A stretch of 64,000 nucleotides of DNA from an uncultured Bacteroides sp. (GCA_902388495.1 CABMPP010000001.1:186001-250000), one strand, 5' to 3'. Shown: positions 39,637 through 49,886, counted from the first letter of the stretch. Numbers and translations are program-made. The notes: a model not told the origin generated them from the letters alone.

Positions 39637-39670
39637 CAAGGCGGCATCGCCGGGGGCAAATGCCGCCTTG
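39637..39670 (-). terminator. Terminator of the second susCD pair
   Basis: CAAGGCGGCAT (39637-39647) pairs with ATGCCGCCTTG (39660-39670), an 11-bp GC-rich stem, followed on the - strand by TTTACC. It lies 22 bp past the susD stop. Confidence 0.88.
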
Positions 39671-39692
39671 TTCTGCTATATTAGAGAGAGAA

Positions 39693-41306
39693 TTAGTTTT
39701 CGGTTGTTTCTTCCGTACTGTTCAATGCAGGATTAGCATTTATTTCCCAGAGTGGGATGGGGAAGAAGTTGTGTTTTCCTTCTACGAATCCCCGGCTACC
39801 CAATGCTTGGCTCAGCTTGCCCCAGCGGCGCAGGTCATACCAGCGATAACTTTCCAACGGGAATTCGATGATGCGTTCGTGCTCGATTTGTGCCTGGACT
39901 TCAGCTTGTGAGGTTCCCGTCATGGCTGGCATATTGCCATGTTTAGCGCGGATGTCGTTGATGATAGGAATAGCCTGTTCGGGATGTCCCTGTTTGTTCA
40001 GCACTTCAGCTTTCATTAGCAATACGTTGACATAGCGCATCAGAGGAATGTTAAAGTTGCATCTCTCATCCATTTCAGACAGTTCTCTTGGAGTGAAGCG
40101 GCGGAAACTGGGGCGGTCGTAGAATATCTTTACGCCTTTGTCTTCGAGTTCTTCTTCTGTAATTTTATTACCGTTTGCATCCAGATAGTTGCCATCCTCG
40201 TCGACTTTCCAGTAATAATGCAAATCATCGTATTCGTAACCCCAAATTTTGCCGGTTCCGTCGTTCCAATACTCGTCTTTGAAGAAAATGGTGTTATATA
40301 TACGTTCGTCGTAACGGCCGTCATTACTGATCTTTCCTTCTTTTTTGAATTCGCTTACAAGGAAGTCGTTGGGCAGTATTTCATCCCAACCACCCAGTTC
40401 GCTGGAAGCGATGAAGTTGTGTATCCACGAATAGTAGCGTGCACCATTGTCGGTATTGCTGCTGTATTGCACTTCGAAGATAGATTCTTTGCAATTCTTA
40501 TTTCTGCCGTTGAACATGTTAATCAAGGCATCACCGCTTACCAACTCGTAACCGGTCACTGCATTCAGGGCTGTCAAGGCATCAGCCAGGTGCTGAGTCT
40601 CTTGTGCCGGTTCTTCATACGCACGTGTCAGGTAAGCAAAGCCCAGATAAGCGTGGGCAGCTCCGGAAGTGGCACGACCCAGTTCTGTACTCGGACGAGT
40701 GGCAGGCAGTGCGGTTCCTAATTTCAGTTCGTCAATGACGAAGTTCCAGCAAGTAACGCGGTCGGACAGAGGTTTATTCAGATCGGCCTGGTCAGTGAGA
40801 TACTTGTCGCGGATGATGATTTTCTCCCAGTTCAGTATCAGCATCAGGTGGTAGTAGCCGCGCATGAAGTGGGCCTCGGCTATCAATTCGTTGCGTTTTG
40901 CTTCTGTGATACCGTCTTCAGGAATCTGTGGAACATATTCCAATACCTGATTGGCAAAGTTGATGCCGCGGTATAAATCCTGATAGTAGTAAGAGAACTG
41001 AGTATTACCATTGGTATAAGTAAACTTGTAGATGTCGGTCCATGTTTGGTAGTTGATGGCATCCGACCCCATGGTGTAGAGATCGGTACGGAATGCCTCT
41101 ACCGGCCATCTTACTTCGCTGGTGGCATAGCTGTCGCCATGATAGAGCTGTGCATAGACTGAAGCCATGGTAGCTTCGGCCTCCTTCTGGTTTTTCCAGA
41201 AGTTTCCGGTTGTTACTTTGTCCGGAGAAGACACTGTCAAGAAGTCTTCGCAGGAAGCAAAAAGCATTACGCAGCAGATACTTGCTAAATATATAAGTTT
41301 CTTCAT
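39693..41306 (-). CDS. SusD/RagB-family surface glycan-binding lipoprotein
   Basis: A 537-residue protein with a lipoprotein signal (MKKLIYLASICCVMLFASC, Cys19). SusD landmarks are EAEATMASVYAQL, the LIAEAHFMRGYYHLMLILNW helix, NVLLMKAEVLNKQG, and ERIIEFPLESYRWYDLRRWG near the C terminus, ending with the PIPLWEINANPALN motif. It would form the lid of the SusC at 41339, from which it is separated by 32 bp. The following hairpin at 39637 ends this pair, so no enzyme gene is co-transcribed. Confidence 0.96.
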   Translation of the reverse strand: MKKLIYLASICCVMLFASCEDFLTVSSPDKVTTGNFWKNQKEAEATMASVYAQLYHGDSYATSEVRWPVEAFRTDLYTMGSDAINYQTWTDIYKFTYTNGNTQFSYYYQDLYRGINFANQVLEYVPQIPEDGITEAKRNELIAEAHFMRGYYHLMLILNWEKIIIRDKYLTDQADLNKPLSDRVTCWNFVIDELKLGTALPATRPSTELGRATSGAAHAYLGFAYLTRAYEEPAQETQHLADALTALNAVTGYELVSGDALINMFNGRNKNCKESIFEVQYSSNTDNGARYYSWIHNFIASSELGGWDEILPNDFLVSEFKKEGKISNDGRYDERIYNTIFFKDEYWNDGTGKIWGYEYDDLHYYWKVDEDGNYLDANGNKITEEELEDKGVKIFYDRPSFRRFTPRELSEMDERCNFNIPLMRYVNVLLMKAEVLNKQGHPEQAIPIINDIRAKHGNMPAMTGTSQAEVQAQIEHERIIEFPLESYRWYDLRRWGKLSQALGSRGFVEGKHNFFPIPLWEINANPALNSTEETTEN

Positions 41307-41338
41307 ATTGTTTCGTATTATATTGTTTTAATAAGGTA

Positions 41339-44300
41339 TTAGAATGTGAGCTGTGCTCCTACTGTGTACGAACGCGTAAACGGATAAATGTAGCGGTCAA
41401 TACCGGAGTTCAGCGGGCTGCTGGTAGAGAATTCGGGATCTACACCGTTGTAGCCTGTTATAGTGAACAAGTTGTCACCGCTCACATAGAAACGCAGTTT
41501 CTCGATGTTGACTTTCTTCAGTAAGGAAGTGGGCAAAGTATAACCTATTTGCGCCTGGCGCATACGTATAAAACTGCCGTTTTCCAAGAACCGTTCAGAC
41601 TCGCGGGAGTTGCCGTTGGGGTCGTTGTAGATGGCACGCGGAACGCTGGTGTGAGTGTTCTCGGGAGTCCAGGCATTGGCAACGCTGCTGAGCATGTTGC
41701 CCGGAGCGCTCATGGATTCATAGAAGTAGCGGTTTCCGTTGTACAACTTATGACCGAATGCACCTCCTAAGCTGAATGAGAGGTCAAAACCCTTGTAAGA
41801 TCCGGAGAAGTTTAGGTTGGCTTCCATCTTGGGAATACCGGTTCCGCAGTATACCTTGTCATCTTCGTCGATGGTACCGCTTCCATCTACATCCACGAAA
41901 CGAATATCGCCGGCTTTGGCATTGGGTTGAAGGCGTTCACCATTCTGATTTACGTAACTTTCTGCTTCGGCATCAGTCTGGAAGATACCTGCCGTGCGAT
42001 ATAAGTAGAAACCACTGATGGGCTTTCCTTCTTTGGCGTATGCAGGCACGTGGTCAGTGTCCCAAAGCAGACCGGTAGAAGGCAGTGCCTGACCTTTGTC
42101 GGCCAATTCCACCACTTCGTTCTTGGTAGTGGAGAAGTTGAAACCAATGTTGTATTCAAAATCTTTCACTCTGTCGCTCCAGTTCAGCTCCAGTTCGATA
42201 CCATTATTGCGGATTTTGCCTACATTCAGGATGGGATTTTCGTAACCGGCAGAGGGCGAGAGACGCTTTGTGATGAGTAGGTCTTCCGTTTGGTTGATGT
42301 AATAGTTGATACTACCGGTCAAGCGGTTGTTGAACATTCCGAGGTCGAAACCGATATTCTTGGTATCAGTAGTTTCCCACTTCAATCCGCGGTTCTCCAT
42401 TTCCCATGAAGCGGAACCTTGCCAGGCATTGCCACCTTGGATGTAACCGCCTTCCCAACGGTTGGAATTGGTGATAAGAGGCTGAAAGTCATAGTAACCC
42501 AGCGCGTTCTCATTACCCAGACGTCCCCAGCTGGCACGGAATTTCAGGTTGTTGACAACAGCTTCTTTCGGGAAGAAATCTTCTTCGCTGATTCTCCATC
42601 CCACGGCCACAGAAGGGAAGCAACCCCAACGGTTTTCAGAACCGAACTTAGACGAACCGTCGTAACGCATGGTAGCTTGCAATAGGTATTTGCCTGCAAA
42701 GGAGTAGTTTACACGACCGAAGAAAGAAGCACGGTTGTATTTGTATTTTGTTCCGTCACCCGAGAATGTACCGCCCGCACCGGAGTCGATGGTGCTGAAG
42801 CTGGGGTCGAGGAAGCCTGCTGCTTCGTCTTTGGATGCAAGATTTCCGTTCTCATCTACATAATATTTGGATGTCTTGCCTTCTACACCCACGCCGTTGT
42901 CGGTATATTTGGTAGTCGTGATGGATGAACCCACCATGGCAGTGATGCTGTGCTTGCCGAAATCTTTATTGAAGTTCAGTACGTTGTCTACCACTTGCTC
43001 TTCCCAGTAATAGGTACCTTCGTAAGAATAAGGATACAGATAGGGTGACTGGGCATTGGAGGTGAAATCAGGATAGTGTTGCGTATAGCGATAGTGTGTG
43101 CCGCGATAAGCATAGCTGGTCTTGAAGTTGAGGTAAGAAGTCAACTTCACGCCCAGTGATACGTTGGCGTTGGTGTAGAAGTTCTTGGTAGCTGCTTCCC
43201 GGAAATGGTGGTCGGCCATCACGTTGTTGGAAGCAGGTAGCCCCATGTTGCCGGCCAATGCATAGCCGTACTTTTCGTTTTCGTCATAGACGGGCATCAA
43301 GGGAGAACTGTTATACATTTCGCGCAGACTGTACTGTGGCTGATGGCTTTTGGTATAGCGGAAGCTTAAGTTGGCATCGATGTCGAAGATGTATTTACTC
43401 ATGTGCATCTTCATGCGGGCATTATCCTGGCGGAAGCTATTGCCCAAGAAGATACCCTTGTCATCGGCATGGTTGTAGGATACGGAGTATTGGGCCGTTT
43501 CGCTACCACCGCGGACGCTGAACATATAGTTCTGCGAAAGTCCGTCACGGAGCATCAGGTCTTGCCAGTTGGTATTGATACCGGTGTCGGTAGTGCAATA
43601 AGCAGGAATGCTTTCAGCATCGTTGGGGAACTGGTTATTGTAGTTTTCGAACATTGTTTTGATGTTCTTCTTGTATTGCTCAGCATTTACCATTTCCAGT
43701 TTGTTGGCAACGGTGGTCATGCTTAGGTAGGTGTTGAAGTCGATGTGTGTTTCGCCTTTCTTTCCGTTCTTGGTAGTGATGATGACTACACCGTTGGCAG
43801 CCACTGAACCATAGATCGCCGCTGCGGCACCGTCCTTCAGTACTTCCATGCTTTGGATATCTTGCGGGTTTACGTTGTTGATGTCACCAGGAAAACCATC
43901 AATGATGTAGAGGGGCTCGTTACTGCCGAAAGACTTCACACCACGGATCTTAACAGAAACGCTTGCACCTGCATTACCACCGGCTTTCATGATGTTTACA
44001 CCGGCAATCTTGCCTTGCAGTGCTTCGGCCGGGTTGGTAGTGGCACGTTTGGTCAATTCTTCTGTGTCTACCGAAGAAATGGCTCCCGTCATGTCGCTCT
44101 TTTTCATTGTACCATAACCGATAACGACAACTTCGTCCAGCATTTCGGTATCTTCCTTAAGGGTAACATTCAGATGCTTTTGACCATTTAAGGGAATCTC
44201 TTGGGTTGTATAACCCACATAAGAAATAATAATTGTAGCTTTGGGAGAAACGCTGAGGGAGAAATTACCATCAATGTCAGTGATTACTCCATTCGTAGTA

Positions 44301-44461
44301 CCTTTCTCTAATACACTGGCACCGATTACGGTTTCTCCGGTCGCATCGACCACGGTACCCGTCAACTCAATGTTCTGTGCTAATGCGCTTACAGGGAGCA
44401 TAAAAGCAAAGAAGAAAAGCAGTTGAATTACTCTTTCTTTGAAATAATTACTTTTACTCAT
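41339..44461 (-). CDS. SusC-like TonB-dependent outer-membrane transporter
   Basis: A complete 1040-residue protein: signal peptide ending near SALAQ (~29), carboxypeptidase-D-like domain ~30-105 (ELTGTVVDATGETVIGASVLEKG, DGNFSLSV), TonB-box region EMLDEVVVIGYGTMKKSDMTG, plug ~125-235 (LQGKIAGVNI, PLYIIDGFPGD, MEVLKDGAAAAIYGSVAANGVVIITTK), then the 22-strand barrel ending in YTVGAQLTF. No STN domain is present, so there is no sign of anti-sigma signalling. It starts the susCD pair; any regulator lies elsewhere. Substrate is unknown. Confidence 0.97.
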   Translation of the reverse strand: MSKSNYFKERVIQLLFFFAFMLPVSALAQNIELTGTVVDATGETVIGASVLEKGTTNGVITDIDGNFSLSVSPKATIIISYVGYTTQEIPLNGQKHLNVTLKEDTEMLDEVVVIGYGTMKKSDMTGAISSVDTEELTKRATTNPAEALQGKIAGVNIMKAGGNAGASVSVKIRGVKSFGSNEPLYIIDGFPGDINNVNPQDIQSMEVLKDGAAAAIYGSVAANGVVIITTKNGKKGETHIDFNTYLSMTTVANKLEMVNAEQYKKNIKTMFENYNNQFPNDAESIPAYCTTDTGINTNWQDLMLRDGLSQNYMFSVRGGSETAQYSVSYNHADDKGIFLGNSFRQDNARMKMHMSKYIFDIDANLSFRYTKSHQPQYSLREMYNSSPLMPVYDENEKYGYALAGNMGLPASNNVMADHHFREAATKNFYTNANVSLGVKLTSYLNFKTSYAYRGTHYRYTQHYPDFTSNAQSPYLYPYSYEGTYYWEEQVVDNVLNFNKDFGKHSITAMVGSSITTTKYTDNGVGVEGKTSKYYVDENGNLASKDEAAGFLDPSFSTIDSGAGGTFSGDGTKYKYNRASFFGRVNYSFAGKYLLQATMRYDGSSKFGSENRWGCFPSVAVGWRISEEDFFPKEAVVNNLKFRASWGRLGNENALGYYDFQPLITNSNRWEGGYIQGGNAWQGSASWEMENRGLKWETTDTKNIGFDLGMFNNRLTGSINYYINQTEDLLITKRLSPSAGYENPILNVGKIRNNGIELELNWSDRVKDFEYNIGFNFSTTKNEVVELADKGQALPSTGLLWDTDHVPAYAKEGKPISGFYLYRTAGIFQTDAEAESYVNQNGERLQPNAKAGDIRFVDVDGSGTIDEDDKVYCGTGIPKMEANLNFSGSYKGFDLSFSLGGAFGHKLYNGNRYFYESMSAPGNMLSSVANAWTPENTHTSVPRAIYNDPNGNSRESERFLENGSFIRMRQAQIGYTLPTSLLKKVNIEKLRFYVSGDNLFTITGYNGVDPEFSTSSPLNSGIDRYIYPFTRSYTVGAQLTF

Positions 44462-44996
44462 GTGAATAAGTTTTTAAGGTTAATAATTTGGTTTTTCACG
44501 GCGCTAAATTATGAATCACTAGGAAAGCCGGCGAATAAATAGCGACTACAAATGACCTACAAAAAGGGTTTCTTAACAGTTTTGTAATCTACAGTCTGTT
44601 TTGTAAATAGTTGATATATAGCCTTGTAATTGTTGTGTGTATATCTACAAAGTGGGAGATAAGAGTTTTTGCTCTTGATGGCTGTTTATGCCCTTTCAAA
44701 CAGTTCTATTATCGCTGATTATCAGATAAATTACTGAGAATATTCATCGTATTCTGTCTCTCTGTAGAAACTTGCATTGTAGGGTTCATCGCATTCATCT
44801 GTTTGCCCTAAAGGCTTTATTGCAGGGCGATAGTGGGTGAAGACAGGACGTTTTTGGGTGCTTTTCGTAGCTTTCAGCCTTCACCGTGTACCGTTTGCAT
44901 GATGAAGGCAGAAGAAAATAAAGTAAGGAAAGCGGTTTGCTGATGTAAATAGAAACCTTATTTTTGCAGGAAGCATAAAAAACAGGAGGAAAGGAT
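44462..44996. other. 535-bp gap between divergent susC and the DUF1016 gene
   Basis: No gene is convincing here. For susC the nearest -7-like box is CTAAATTA at 44504-44511 (TAATTTAG on the - strand, one base off consensus). Two CTACAAA words 11 bp apart (44546 and 44557) lie just behind it and could be an operator. The other end holds the promoter and AGGAGG ribosome-binding site of the DUF1016 gene. The remainder shows no recognisable structure. Confidence 0.5.
44959..44966 (+). promoter_or_regulatory. -7 element (TATTTTTG) of the DUF1016 gene
   Basis: TATTTTTG lies 30 nt before the ATG at 44997. An unusually strong Shine-Dalgarno, AGGAGG within AACAGGAGGAAAGG, precedes the start, atypical for this genome. 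Confidence 0.5.
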
Positions 44997-46041
44997 ATGA
45001 GTAAATCCATTAGCATATTGGACAAGGATTACCTGCAATGGGTGAAAGAGTTGACCACTCGTTATCGTCAGAGTCAGATAAAAGCGGCAGTAAAAGTGAA
45101 CAGTGTCCTTATCAAATTCTATTGGAGTTTGGGAAGCGATATAGTTTCGCTGCAAGCCAACAACAAATATGGAGGCAGATTCTACATCACCCTCAGTGCT
45201 GATTTGCGTGCAGAGATGCCTGGTGTGGAAGGGCTTTCTGAGTCGAACATACGATATGCCAAGCGATTCTTTCAGCTTTATGCCGATCATTCCCGAAATC
45301 TTCCACAACTTGTGGAAGATTTGTGTAGCGTACCGTGGGGACATCATCGCTATATCATCGACAAGTGTTCCGACAATCCCGACAAAGCCCTGTTCTACGT
45401 ACGCCAAACTCTGGAGTACGGTTGGAGCCGTGCCGTGTTGCTCAACTTCCTCGACACCGACTTGTATGAGCGGCAAGGGAAGGCGCTGACCAATTTCGAG
45501 CATACGCTGCCCGCCGTTACAAGTGATTTGGCTCAGGAAATAACCAAAGACCCTTACAACTTCGATTTCCTTTCTATGCGGCAGGGCTACAATGAACGGC
45601 AACTGAAAGATGCATTGCTTACCAACATCACGCGTTTTTTTGGTGGAACTCGGGACTGGCTTTGCCTATGTTGGCAGGGAATACCGGTTGCAAATAGGTC
45701 GGAAGGAAAAGTTCATCGACCTGCTGTTCTATAATCTTACTATCCGTTGTTACGTCGTGATAGAGGTTAAAGTTGACGAGTTTGATTCTGCCGATATAGG
45801 TCAGCTTGGTACGTATGTGACTGCCGTCAATCATCTTTTGAGCAAGAAAGGAATAGACAATCCCACTATCGGATTGCTTATCTGCAAGAATAAGGACAAT
45901 CTGCTGGCACAGTACGCGTTGGAATCGAGTAGTCAGCCCATCGGTATATCCGAATACGAACTGTCCCGGCTATATCCTACCGAAGTGGAAGGAACTATAC
46001 CGTCCATCAAGGAGATTGAAACGAGGTTAAGCGACATATAA
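44997..46041 (+). pseudogene. DUF1016/YhcG-type PDDEXK nuclease gene, frameshifted at a T7 run
   Basis: Two frames together make one DUF1016 protein. The first (44997-45734 as read) carries the N-terminal winged-helix DUF1016_N (~10-150, YWSLGSDIVSLQ, GLSESNIRYAKRFFQLY) up to LLTNITRF. The second (open from about 45610 to 46041) carries the PDDEXK nuclease: LVELGTGFAYVGREYRLQIG, IDLLFYNLTIRCYVVIEVK (Asp...Glu-Val-Lys) and YELSRLYP. They join if the T7 run at 45635-45641 is read as T6, giving TRFLVELGTGF, the expected family sequence, and about 347 residues. The family is linked to restriction-modification and defence islands. It could be a broken gene, a phase-variable switch, slippage-rescued, or a sequencing error. 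Confidence 0.88.
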
Positions 46042-46181
46042 ACCTGCGTTTACCATGTTTTTTGAATGCGGGTCGGTCGGATGAAGCGGATTTAAACTCC
46101 ACCATAAGTTCTTAAGATCTCAATCATCTGTTGTTATCCCCTCAATCCTTCGGCTTTATTCGATGAAGAACGGCGAGTTAA

Positions 46182-46269
46182 GAGTGACCGACTGGAGTTG
46201 TTCACTCGGCCGACTCCAGTTGTTCGATCGACCGACTTTAGTCGTTCAGCTGAATGACTCCAGTCGTTC
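46182..46269. repeat. Intergenic array of four 22-bp units
   Basis: Units start at 46182, 46204, 46226 and 46248. Each contains an ACTnnAGT palindromic core (GG, CC, TT, CC in the centre) followed by TYGTTC. The first unit's ACTGGAGT is the exact reverse complement of ACTCCAGT in units two and four, so RNA or single-stranded DNA could also pair between units. The 449-bp gap 46042-46490 lies between the convergent DUF1016 and regulator genes and holds no other clear feature. Confidence 0.87.
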
Positions 46270-46490
46270 ACTTTAAACTCTTTGATGAATGAACGGTAAG
46301 TAGCTGATTTTCATTTATTAAGAAACATTGCTCAACTTAAGAAGAGTTTCTTCTCATCCGGGAAGGGTTATGTTTATAGCTTAGGTGAATCCTTGAAACC
46401 TCAATTTATCCCTGCTTTCACCGCCATTGCTTGCCGGCAGGCGGTTTTGAAGGCAGATGAAGAGGTGAATCCTCCTCGCCATCTATGGAA

Positions 46491-48110
46491 TCAGATGTTC
46501 TGCAAGTAGTCCGTCAGGTCTTCTTCCGAGGAGAGGTTCAGAGATTTGCGCAAGCGGTAGCGGTTCATGTTGATGGTCTTTGGGGTGGTGCCGGTCAGCA
46601 TGGAAATCTCTTTGGTAGACAGGTTTACTCTTAATAGAGTGGCGAGGTACTTTTCTCCTTGCGTCAGTTTGGGGTGGAGGGTTACCAGTCTTTGCAGGAA
46701 TTCGTTGTTTTTATCCTCGATGTTGGTCAGCAGGGTGCTGTTGGTCTTGTCGCCGCTTTGGCATTGGCTGATGAAGGTATTGATTCTTTTCAGATGGGGG
46801 ACAAGGTTGGTAGCATCCATCTTGTAGCCTTCCTTCACCATCTCGCGTATTTTGTCCAGCAGTTCGTTGCGGCTACGCAGGAAGACGGCGAAGCTGGTGG
46901 CTTCCTGGCGACTGTTGTCGAGGGCGTTCTGTACGTTCTGCAATTCCAACTCTTGTTGGTGCAGTTTCAGCTCGGAGACTTCACGCTCGGACATTTCCAG
47001 TTGGTAGCGGGCTTCTACCAGTTGGACGTCTTTCCGGCGTTTGTACCACTTATATAGGAAGATGCTGACGACGATACCGAGTATCAGTACACTGCCCAGA
47101 AGCCAGAGATTGCGCTTCAATATTTCAATCTTGTAAGTCTGTTCCTGCATTTCGGTGGCATACTTCTGGTCTTGGTATCTCTTATAGGAGATTTCTTGCT
47201 CAATGTTGCGTAGCTTGTTGCTGCTTTGCAAGTCTTTACTTAGGTTGTGCATCTTTCCTAAGTACTTATAAGCCTGGGCATAGTCTCCTATGGCAGCATA
47301 TACCATGGACGAATATTCGTAGTTGTCGCAAATCAACTCGCGGGCACCGATATTATGGGCATATTCGTAGGCTTTCTGCAAAGCTTCCAGCGCTTTGGAG
47401 TATTGCTTGCCATAATAATATTGTTTCGCCATATTGTTATAGTTCTCGCCCAGAGACCATTGTGCATCCAGGTTCTTGTTGATGGTGATGGCTTCGCGGA
47501 TAAAGGCCAGTTTCTCTTCCGTATTTCCTTGGTATAGACAGAGATTATTCAGATTGGTGGCAATCTCTTTCAGATTCCGTTGGGCGCGGTTGATGGCCAA
47601 GGCACGCTGGAAAAAACGTTCGGCAACAACAAACTCGTTGAGGTAGTGGTGCATTACGCCGCGTTCGTTGTAGCATCCGGCTATGGAAACAGAGTCTCCG
47701 ATGGCTTTGAAGATGGAGGTTGCTTTGTCGTTCAGTTCGATGGCTTTGTTATAATCTCCCAGTTTGCTGTATACGCGTCCCATGAGGGAGTAGAGTTGGG
47801 CATTCTGCTTCTTGTTTGCCGGGTTGATGTACTTTTGGGTATCATATAGGTTCTTGATACTCAGGTCGAAGTTGCCCAGTAACTGTTCGGCTTGGCAGTA
47901 GAGCAGCATGGCTTGCGCGCGGGTTTCGTTGGGCTTGTCTTCGGAAAACAAGGCAACGGCCTGAGAAGCATAGTAGGATGCTTGTTTGGGATTGTTGTAC
48001 AGATACCGCTGAGCTTGCTCAATCAGTGTTTGGGCTTGTTTTATATCTTGGGCTTGTAGGGATGCTATCAGCAAGAAGCAGGCAAGTAGTAGATATAGAG
48101 CTTTTTTCAT
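46491..48110 (-). CDS. Envelope-spanning TPR regulator with C-terminal HTH
   Basis: A 539-residue protein: signal peptide ([21 protein letters not shown]), TPR repeats ~25-300 in the periplasm, transmembrane helix ~335-353, coiled coil ~360-420, and a C-terminal LuxR-like HTH ~480-539 ([26 protein letters not shown] then [16 protein letters not shown]). Sensor and DNA-binding parts are therefore on opposite sides of the inner membrane in one chain. The target genes are unknown. A second protein of this design is encoded at 60492. It is divergent from rnhB, sharing a 96-bp promoter region. Confidence 0.88.
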   Translation of the reverse strand: MKKALYLLLACFLLIASLQAQDIKQAQTLIEQAQRYLYNNPKQASYYASQAVALFSEDKPNETRAQAMLLYCQAEQLLGNFDLSIKNLYDTQKYINPANKKQNAQLYSLMGRVYSKLGDYNKAIELNDKATSIFKAIGDSVSIAGCYNERGVMHHYLNEFVVAERFFQRALAINRAQRNLKEIATNLNNLCLYQGNTEEKLAFIREAITINKNLDAQWSLGENYNNMAKQYYYGKQYSKALEALQKAYEYAHNIGARELICDNYEYSSMVYAAIGDYAQAYKYLGKMHNLSKDLQSSNKLRNIEQEISYKRYQDQKYATEMQEQTYKIEILKRNLWLLGSVLILGIVVSIFLYKWYKRRKDVQLVEARYQLEMSEREVSELKLHQQELELQNVQNALDNSRQEATSFAVFLRSRNELLDKIREMVKEGYKMDATNLVPHLKRINTFISQCQSGDKTNSTLLTNIEDKNNEFLQRLVTLHPKLTQGEKYLATLLRVNLSTKEISMLTGTTPKTINMNRYRLRKSLNLSSEEDLTDYLQNI

Positions 48111-48127
48111 GGTATTGTATGTTTCTG

Positions 48128-48135
48128 CAAATCTA
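48128..48135 (-). promoter_or_regulatory. -7 element (TAGATTTG) of the TPR-HTH regulator gene
   Basis: CAAATCTA on the + strand reads TAGATTTG on the - strand, 17 nt upstream of the ATG at 48110. Confidence 0.5.
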
Positions 48136-48176
48136 ATTATTTTTCCTTAAAAGTCCGATTTACCTTCGGAAAGATT

Positions 48177-48184
48177 TATCTTTG
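48177..48184 (+). promoter_or_regulatory. -7 element (TATCTTTG) of rnhB
   Basis: TATCTTTG lies 22 nt before the rnhB ATG, in the short divergent gap. Confidence 0.6.
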
Positions 48185-48206
48185 TTGCTCAAATATAGCC
48201 ATATAT

Positions 48207-48812
48207 ATGTTATTACCCTACCTGAATAAAGATTTAATAGAGGCCGGCTGCGATGAAGCTGGTCGTGGCTGTCTGGCTGGTGCAGTCTATGCTGCTGCCG
48301 TCATCTTGCCTAAAGATTTCAAGAACGAGCTGCTGAACGATTCCAAGCAATTGACGGAAAAACAACGCTATGCCTTGCGCGAAGTGATAGAGCGGGAAGC
48401 CCAGGCATGGGCGGTAGGCATTGTCTCGCCGGAAGAAATTGATAAGATAAACATCCTCAATGCTTCGTTCCTTGCCATGCATCGTGCTGTCGATCAGTTG
48501 CAACTGCGTCCGCAACATCTGCTTATCGACGGCAACCGTTTCAAGAAATATCAGGACCTGCCACACACCACCGTCGTAAAGGGGGATGGCAAATACCTTT
48601 CCATAGCTGCCGCCTCCATCCTTGCCAAAACGTATCGTGATGACTATATGAACCGTCTGCACGAGGAGTTTCCCTATTATGATTGGGATCATAACAAAGG
48701 CTATCCCACCAAGAAGCATCGTGCCGCCATTGCAGAGCGGGGAACCACACCCTATCACCGCATGACGTTCAATCTGCTGGGGGACGGGCAGCTGACGCTG
48801 GATTTCGGATAA
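48207..48812 (+). CDS. rnhB: Ribonuclease HII
   Basis: A 201-residue protein of normal RNase HII length. The type 2 RNase H signature [14 protein letters not shown] holds catalytic Asp16 and Glu17. The third acidic residue is in LLIDGNRF (~Asp109), and the C-terminal [16 protein letters not shown] segment with HRMTF completes the family pattern. The enzyme nicks RNA or single ribonucleotides in RNA-DNA hybrids. It has its own promoter and is followed 14 bp later by the end of a convergent ATPase gene. Confidence 0.97.
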   Translation: MLLPYLNKDLIEAGCDEAGRGCLAGAVYAAAVILPKDFKNELLNDSKQLTEKQRYALREVIEREAQAWAVGIVSPEEIDKINILNASFLAMHRAVDQLQLRPQHLLIDGNRFKKYQDLPHTTVVKGDGKYLSIAAASILAKTYRDDYMNRLHEEFPYYDWDHNKGYPTKKHRAAIAERGTTPYHRMTFNLLGDGQLTLDFG

Positions 48813-48826
48813 GCTTCTGTGTCACA

Positions 48827-49864
48827 TCATCTGTAGCAATGCTTCAGCCAATATTCAAATACGGGATCTTGAAGTTCTATTTTGTTTCCAGGCAAGATGT
48901 CGACCAAATCTTTTTCGGTAGCTGTCTTCTTCAGGTTTTTTATATTGGCGGATGTTCCTAATTGATATTTGGCAAGCGTTTCCTTAGTAGAGAAGCTGGT
49001 AACACCATCGGCAACCGCTATCAGAAAATTGATTTGTTTCGGGGTTAGTGTATCTATGATATTGGCAAAGAGCAGGCTCAGCTGTCCTATAATATCTTGA
49101 AATGCCTTGTTGATGATGTCCGGAGTCGCTTCCGAAGTAGTGCGCAGCCATGTTTGCTGGCTTAATTGCTGTGTATAATACGGATGATTCTTCATAAGAT
49201 CGGCTATGAGGCCGCAAGATTCCTTTGAAATAGCTTTTCCGCTGTTAGAGAATCTTTCCATTATAAACTCAATCCATTCTTCGCGTTGTATTTTCTGCAA
49301 GAACATGATATTACCGAATTTGTAGAATGGCATGTTGTAGTTGTTGAAGATCTCAAGCAGCATGTGTCTTTTGCTGCCATATAAGCAATAACATACATCG
49401 GTGTGGCGCTGCCAGTGGGAACGCAGTTTGCGCTGGAATGCCAATGAGTCCTCGTATTCATTGATGTTTTGGAATTCGTCAAGACAGATAACCATCTTTT
49501 TTCCGGTATCTCTGCAGATGGTGTGTGGCAGTTCCAGTATCTCATCGTATGTCATTCGCGCTGAAGTGATAAAGTCTTCCCATACTGTAGCGTTGGCTCT
49601 GAGTACAGCATTTGCGTATGTTTGGTAGAATTGTTCTTCCGTGCGGCAATTAAATATGTCTATCTGGCAGATAAGGGTTGATTTATCTTGCTCGAATCGC
49701 TGCGCAACCTGATTGACTAATGACGTCTTGCCCCAACGGCGGGGAGAGATGATCACTGTATTTATCAGGCAAGAGAAGTTCTGATAGAGTATTTCTTGCT
49801 CTTCTTTTCGGTCGGTAAAGTTGTCCTTTTCGGCAATTTTTCCATATATGAAAGGTATATCCAT
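48827..49864 (-). CDS. AAA ATPase of the archaeal-ATPase-like family
   Basis: 345 residues from the ATG at 49864 (MDIPFIYGKIAEKDNFTDR). The frame is open 22 codons further upstream, but the promoter element at 49887 lies within that extension. Walker A is SPRRWGKTSLV, Walker B KKMVICLDEFQNI, followed by the AAA sensor region, and a C-terminal winged-helix part (~270-345, ADGVTSFSTKETLAKYQLG) that could bind DNA. Such ATPases are abundant in Bacteroides and often sit alone; their role is largely undefined. It is monocistronic. Confidence 0.85.
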   Translation of the reverse strand: MDIPFIYGKIAEKDNFTDRKEEQEILYQNFSCLINTVIISPRRWGKTSLVNQVAQRFEQDKSTLICQIDIFNCRTEEQFYQTYANAVLRANATVWEDFITSARMTYDEILELPHTICRDTGKKMVICLDEFQNINEYEDSLAFQRKLRSHWQRHTDVCYCLYGSKRHMLLEIFNNYNMPFYKFGNIMFLQKIQREEWIEFIMERFSNSGKAISKESCGLIADLMKNHPYYTQQLSQQTWLRTTSEATPDIINKAFQDIIGQLSLLFANIIDTLTPKQINFLIAVADGVTSFSTKETLAKYQLGTSANIKNLKKTATEKDLVDILPGNKIELQDPVFEYWLKHCYR

Positions 49865-49886
49865 AGCTGTAACTGTTTTGTATACA

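Noticed and set aside
44795..45025. A 76-codon frame on the - strand overlapping the DUF1016 start
   Set aside because: It overlaps a recognised gene and its ribosome-binding site, and shows no family features.
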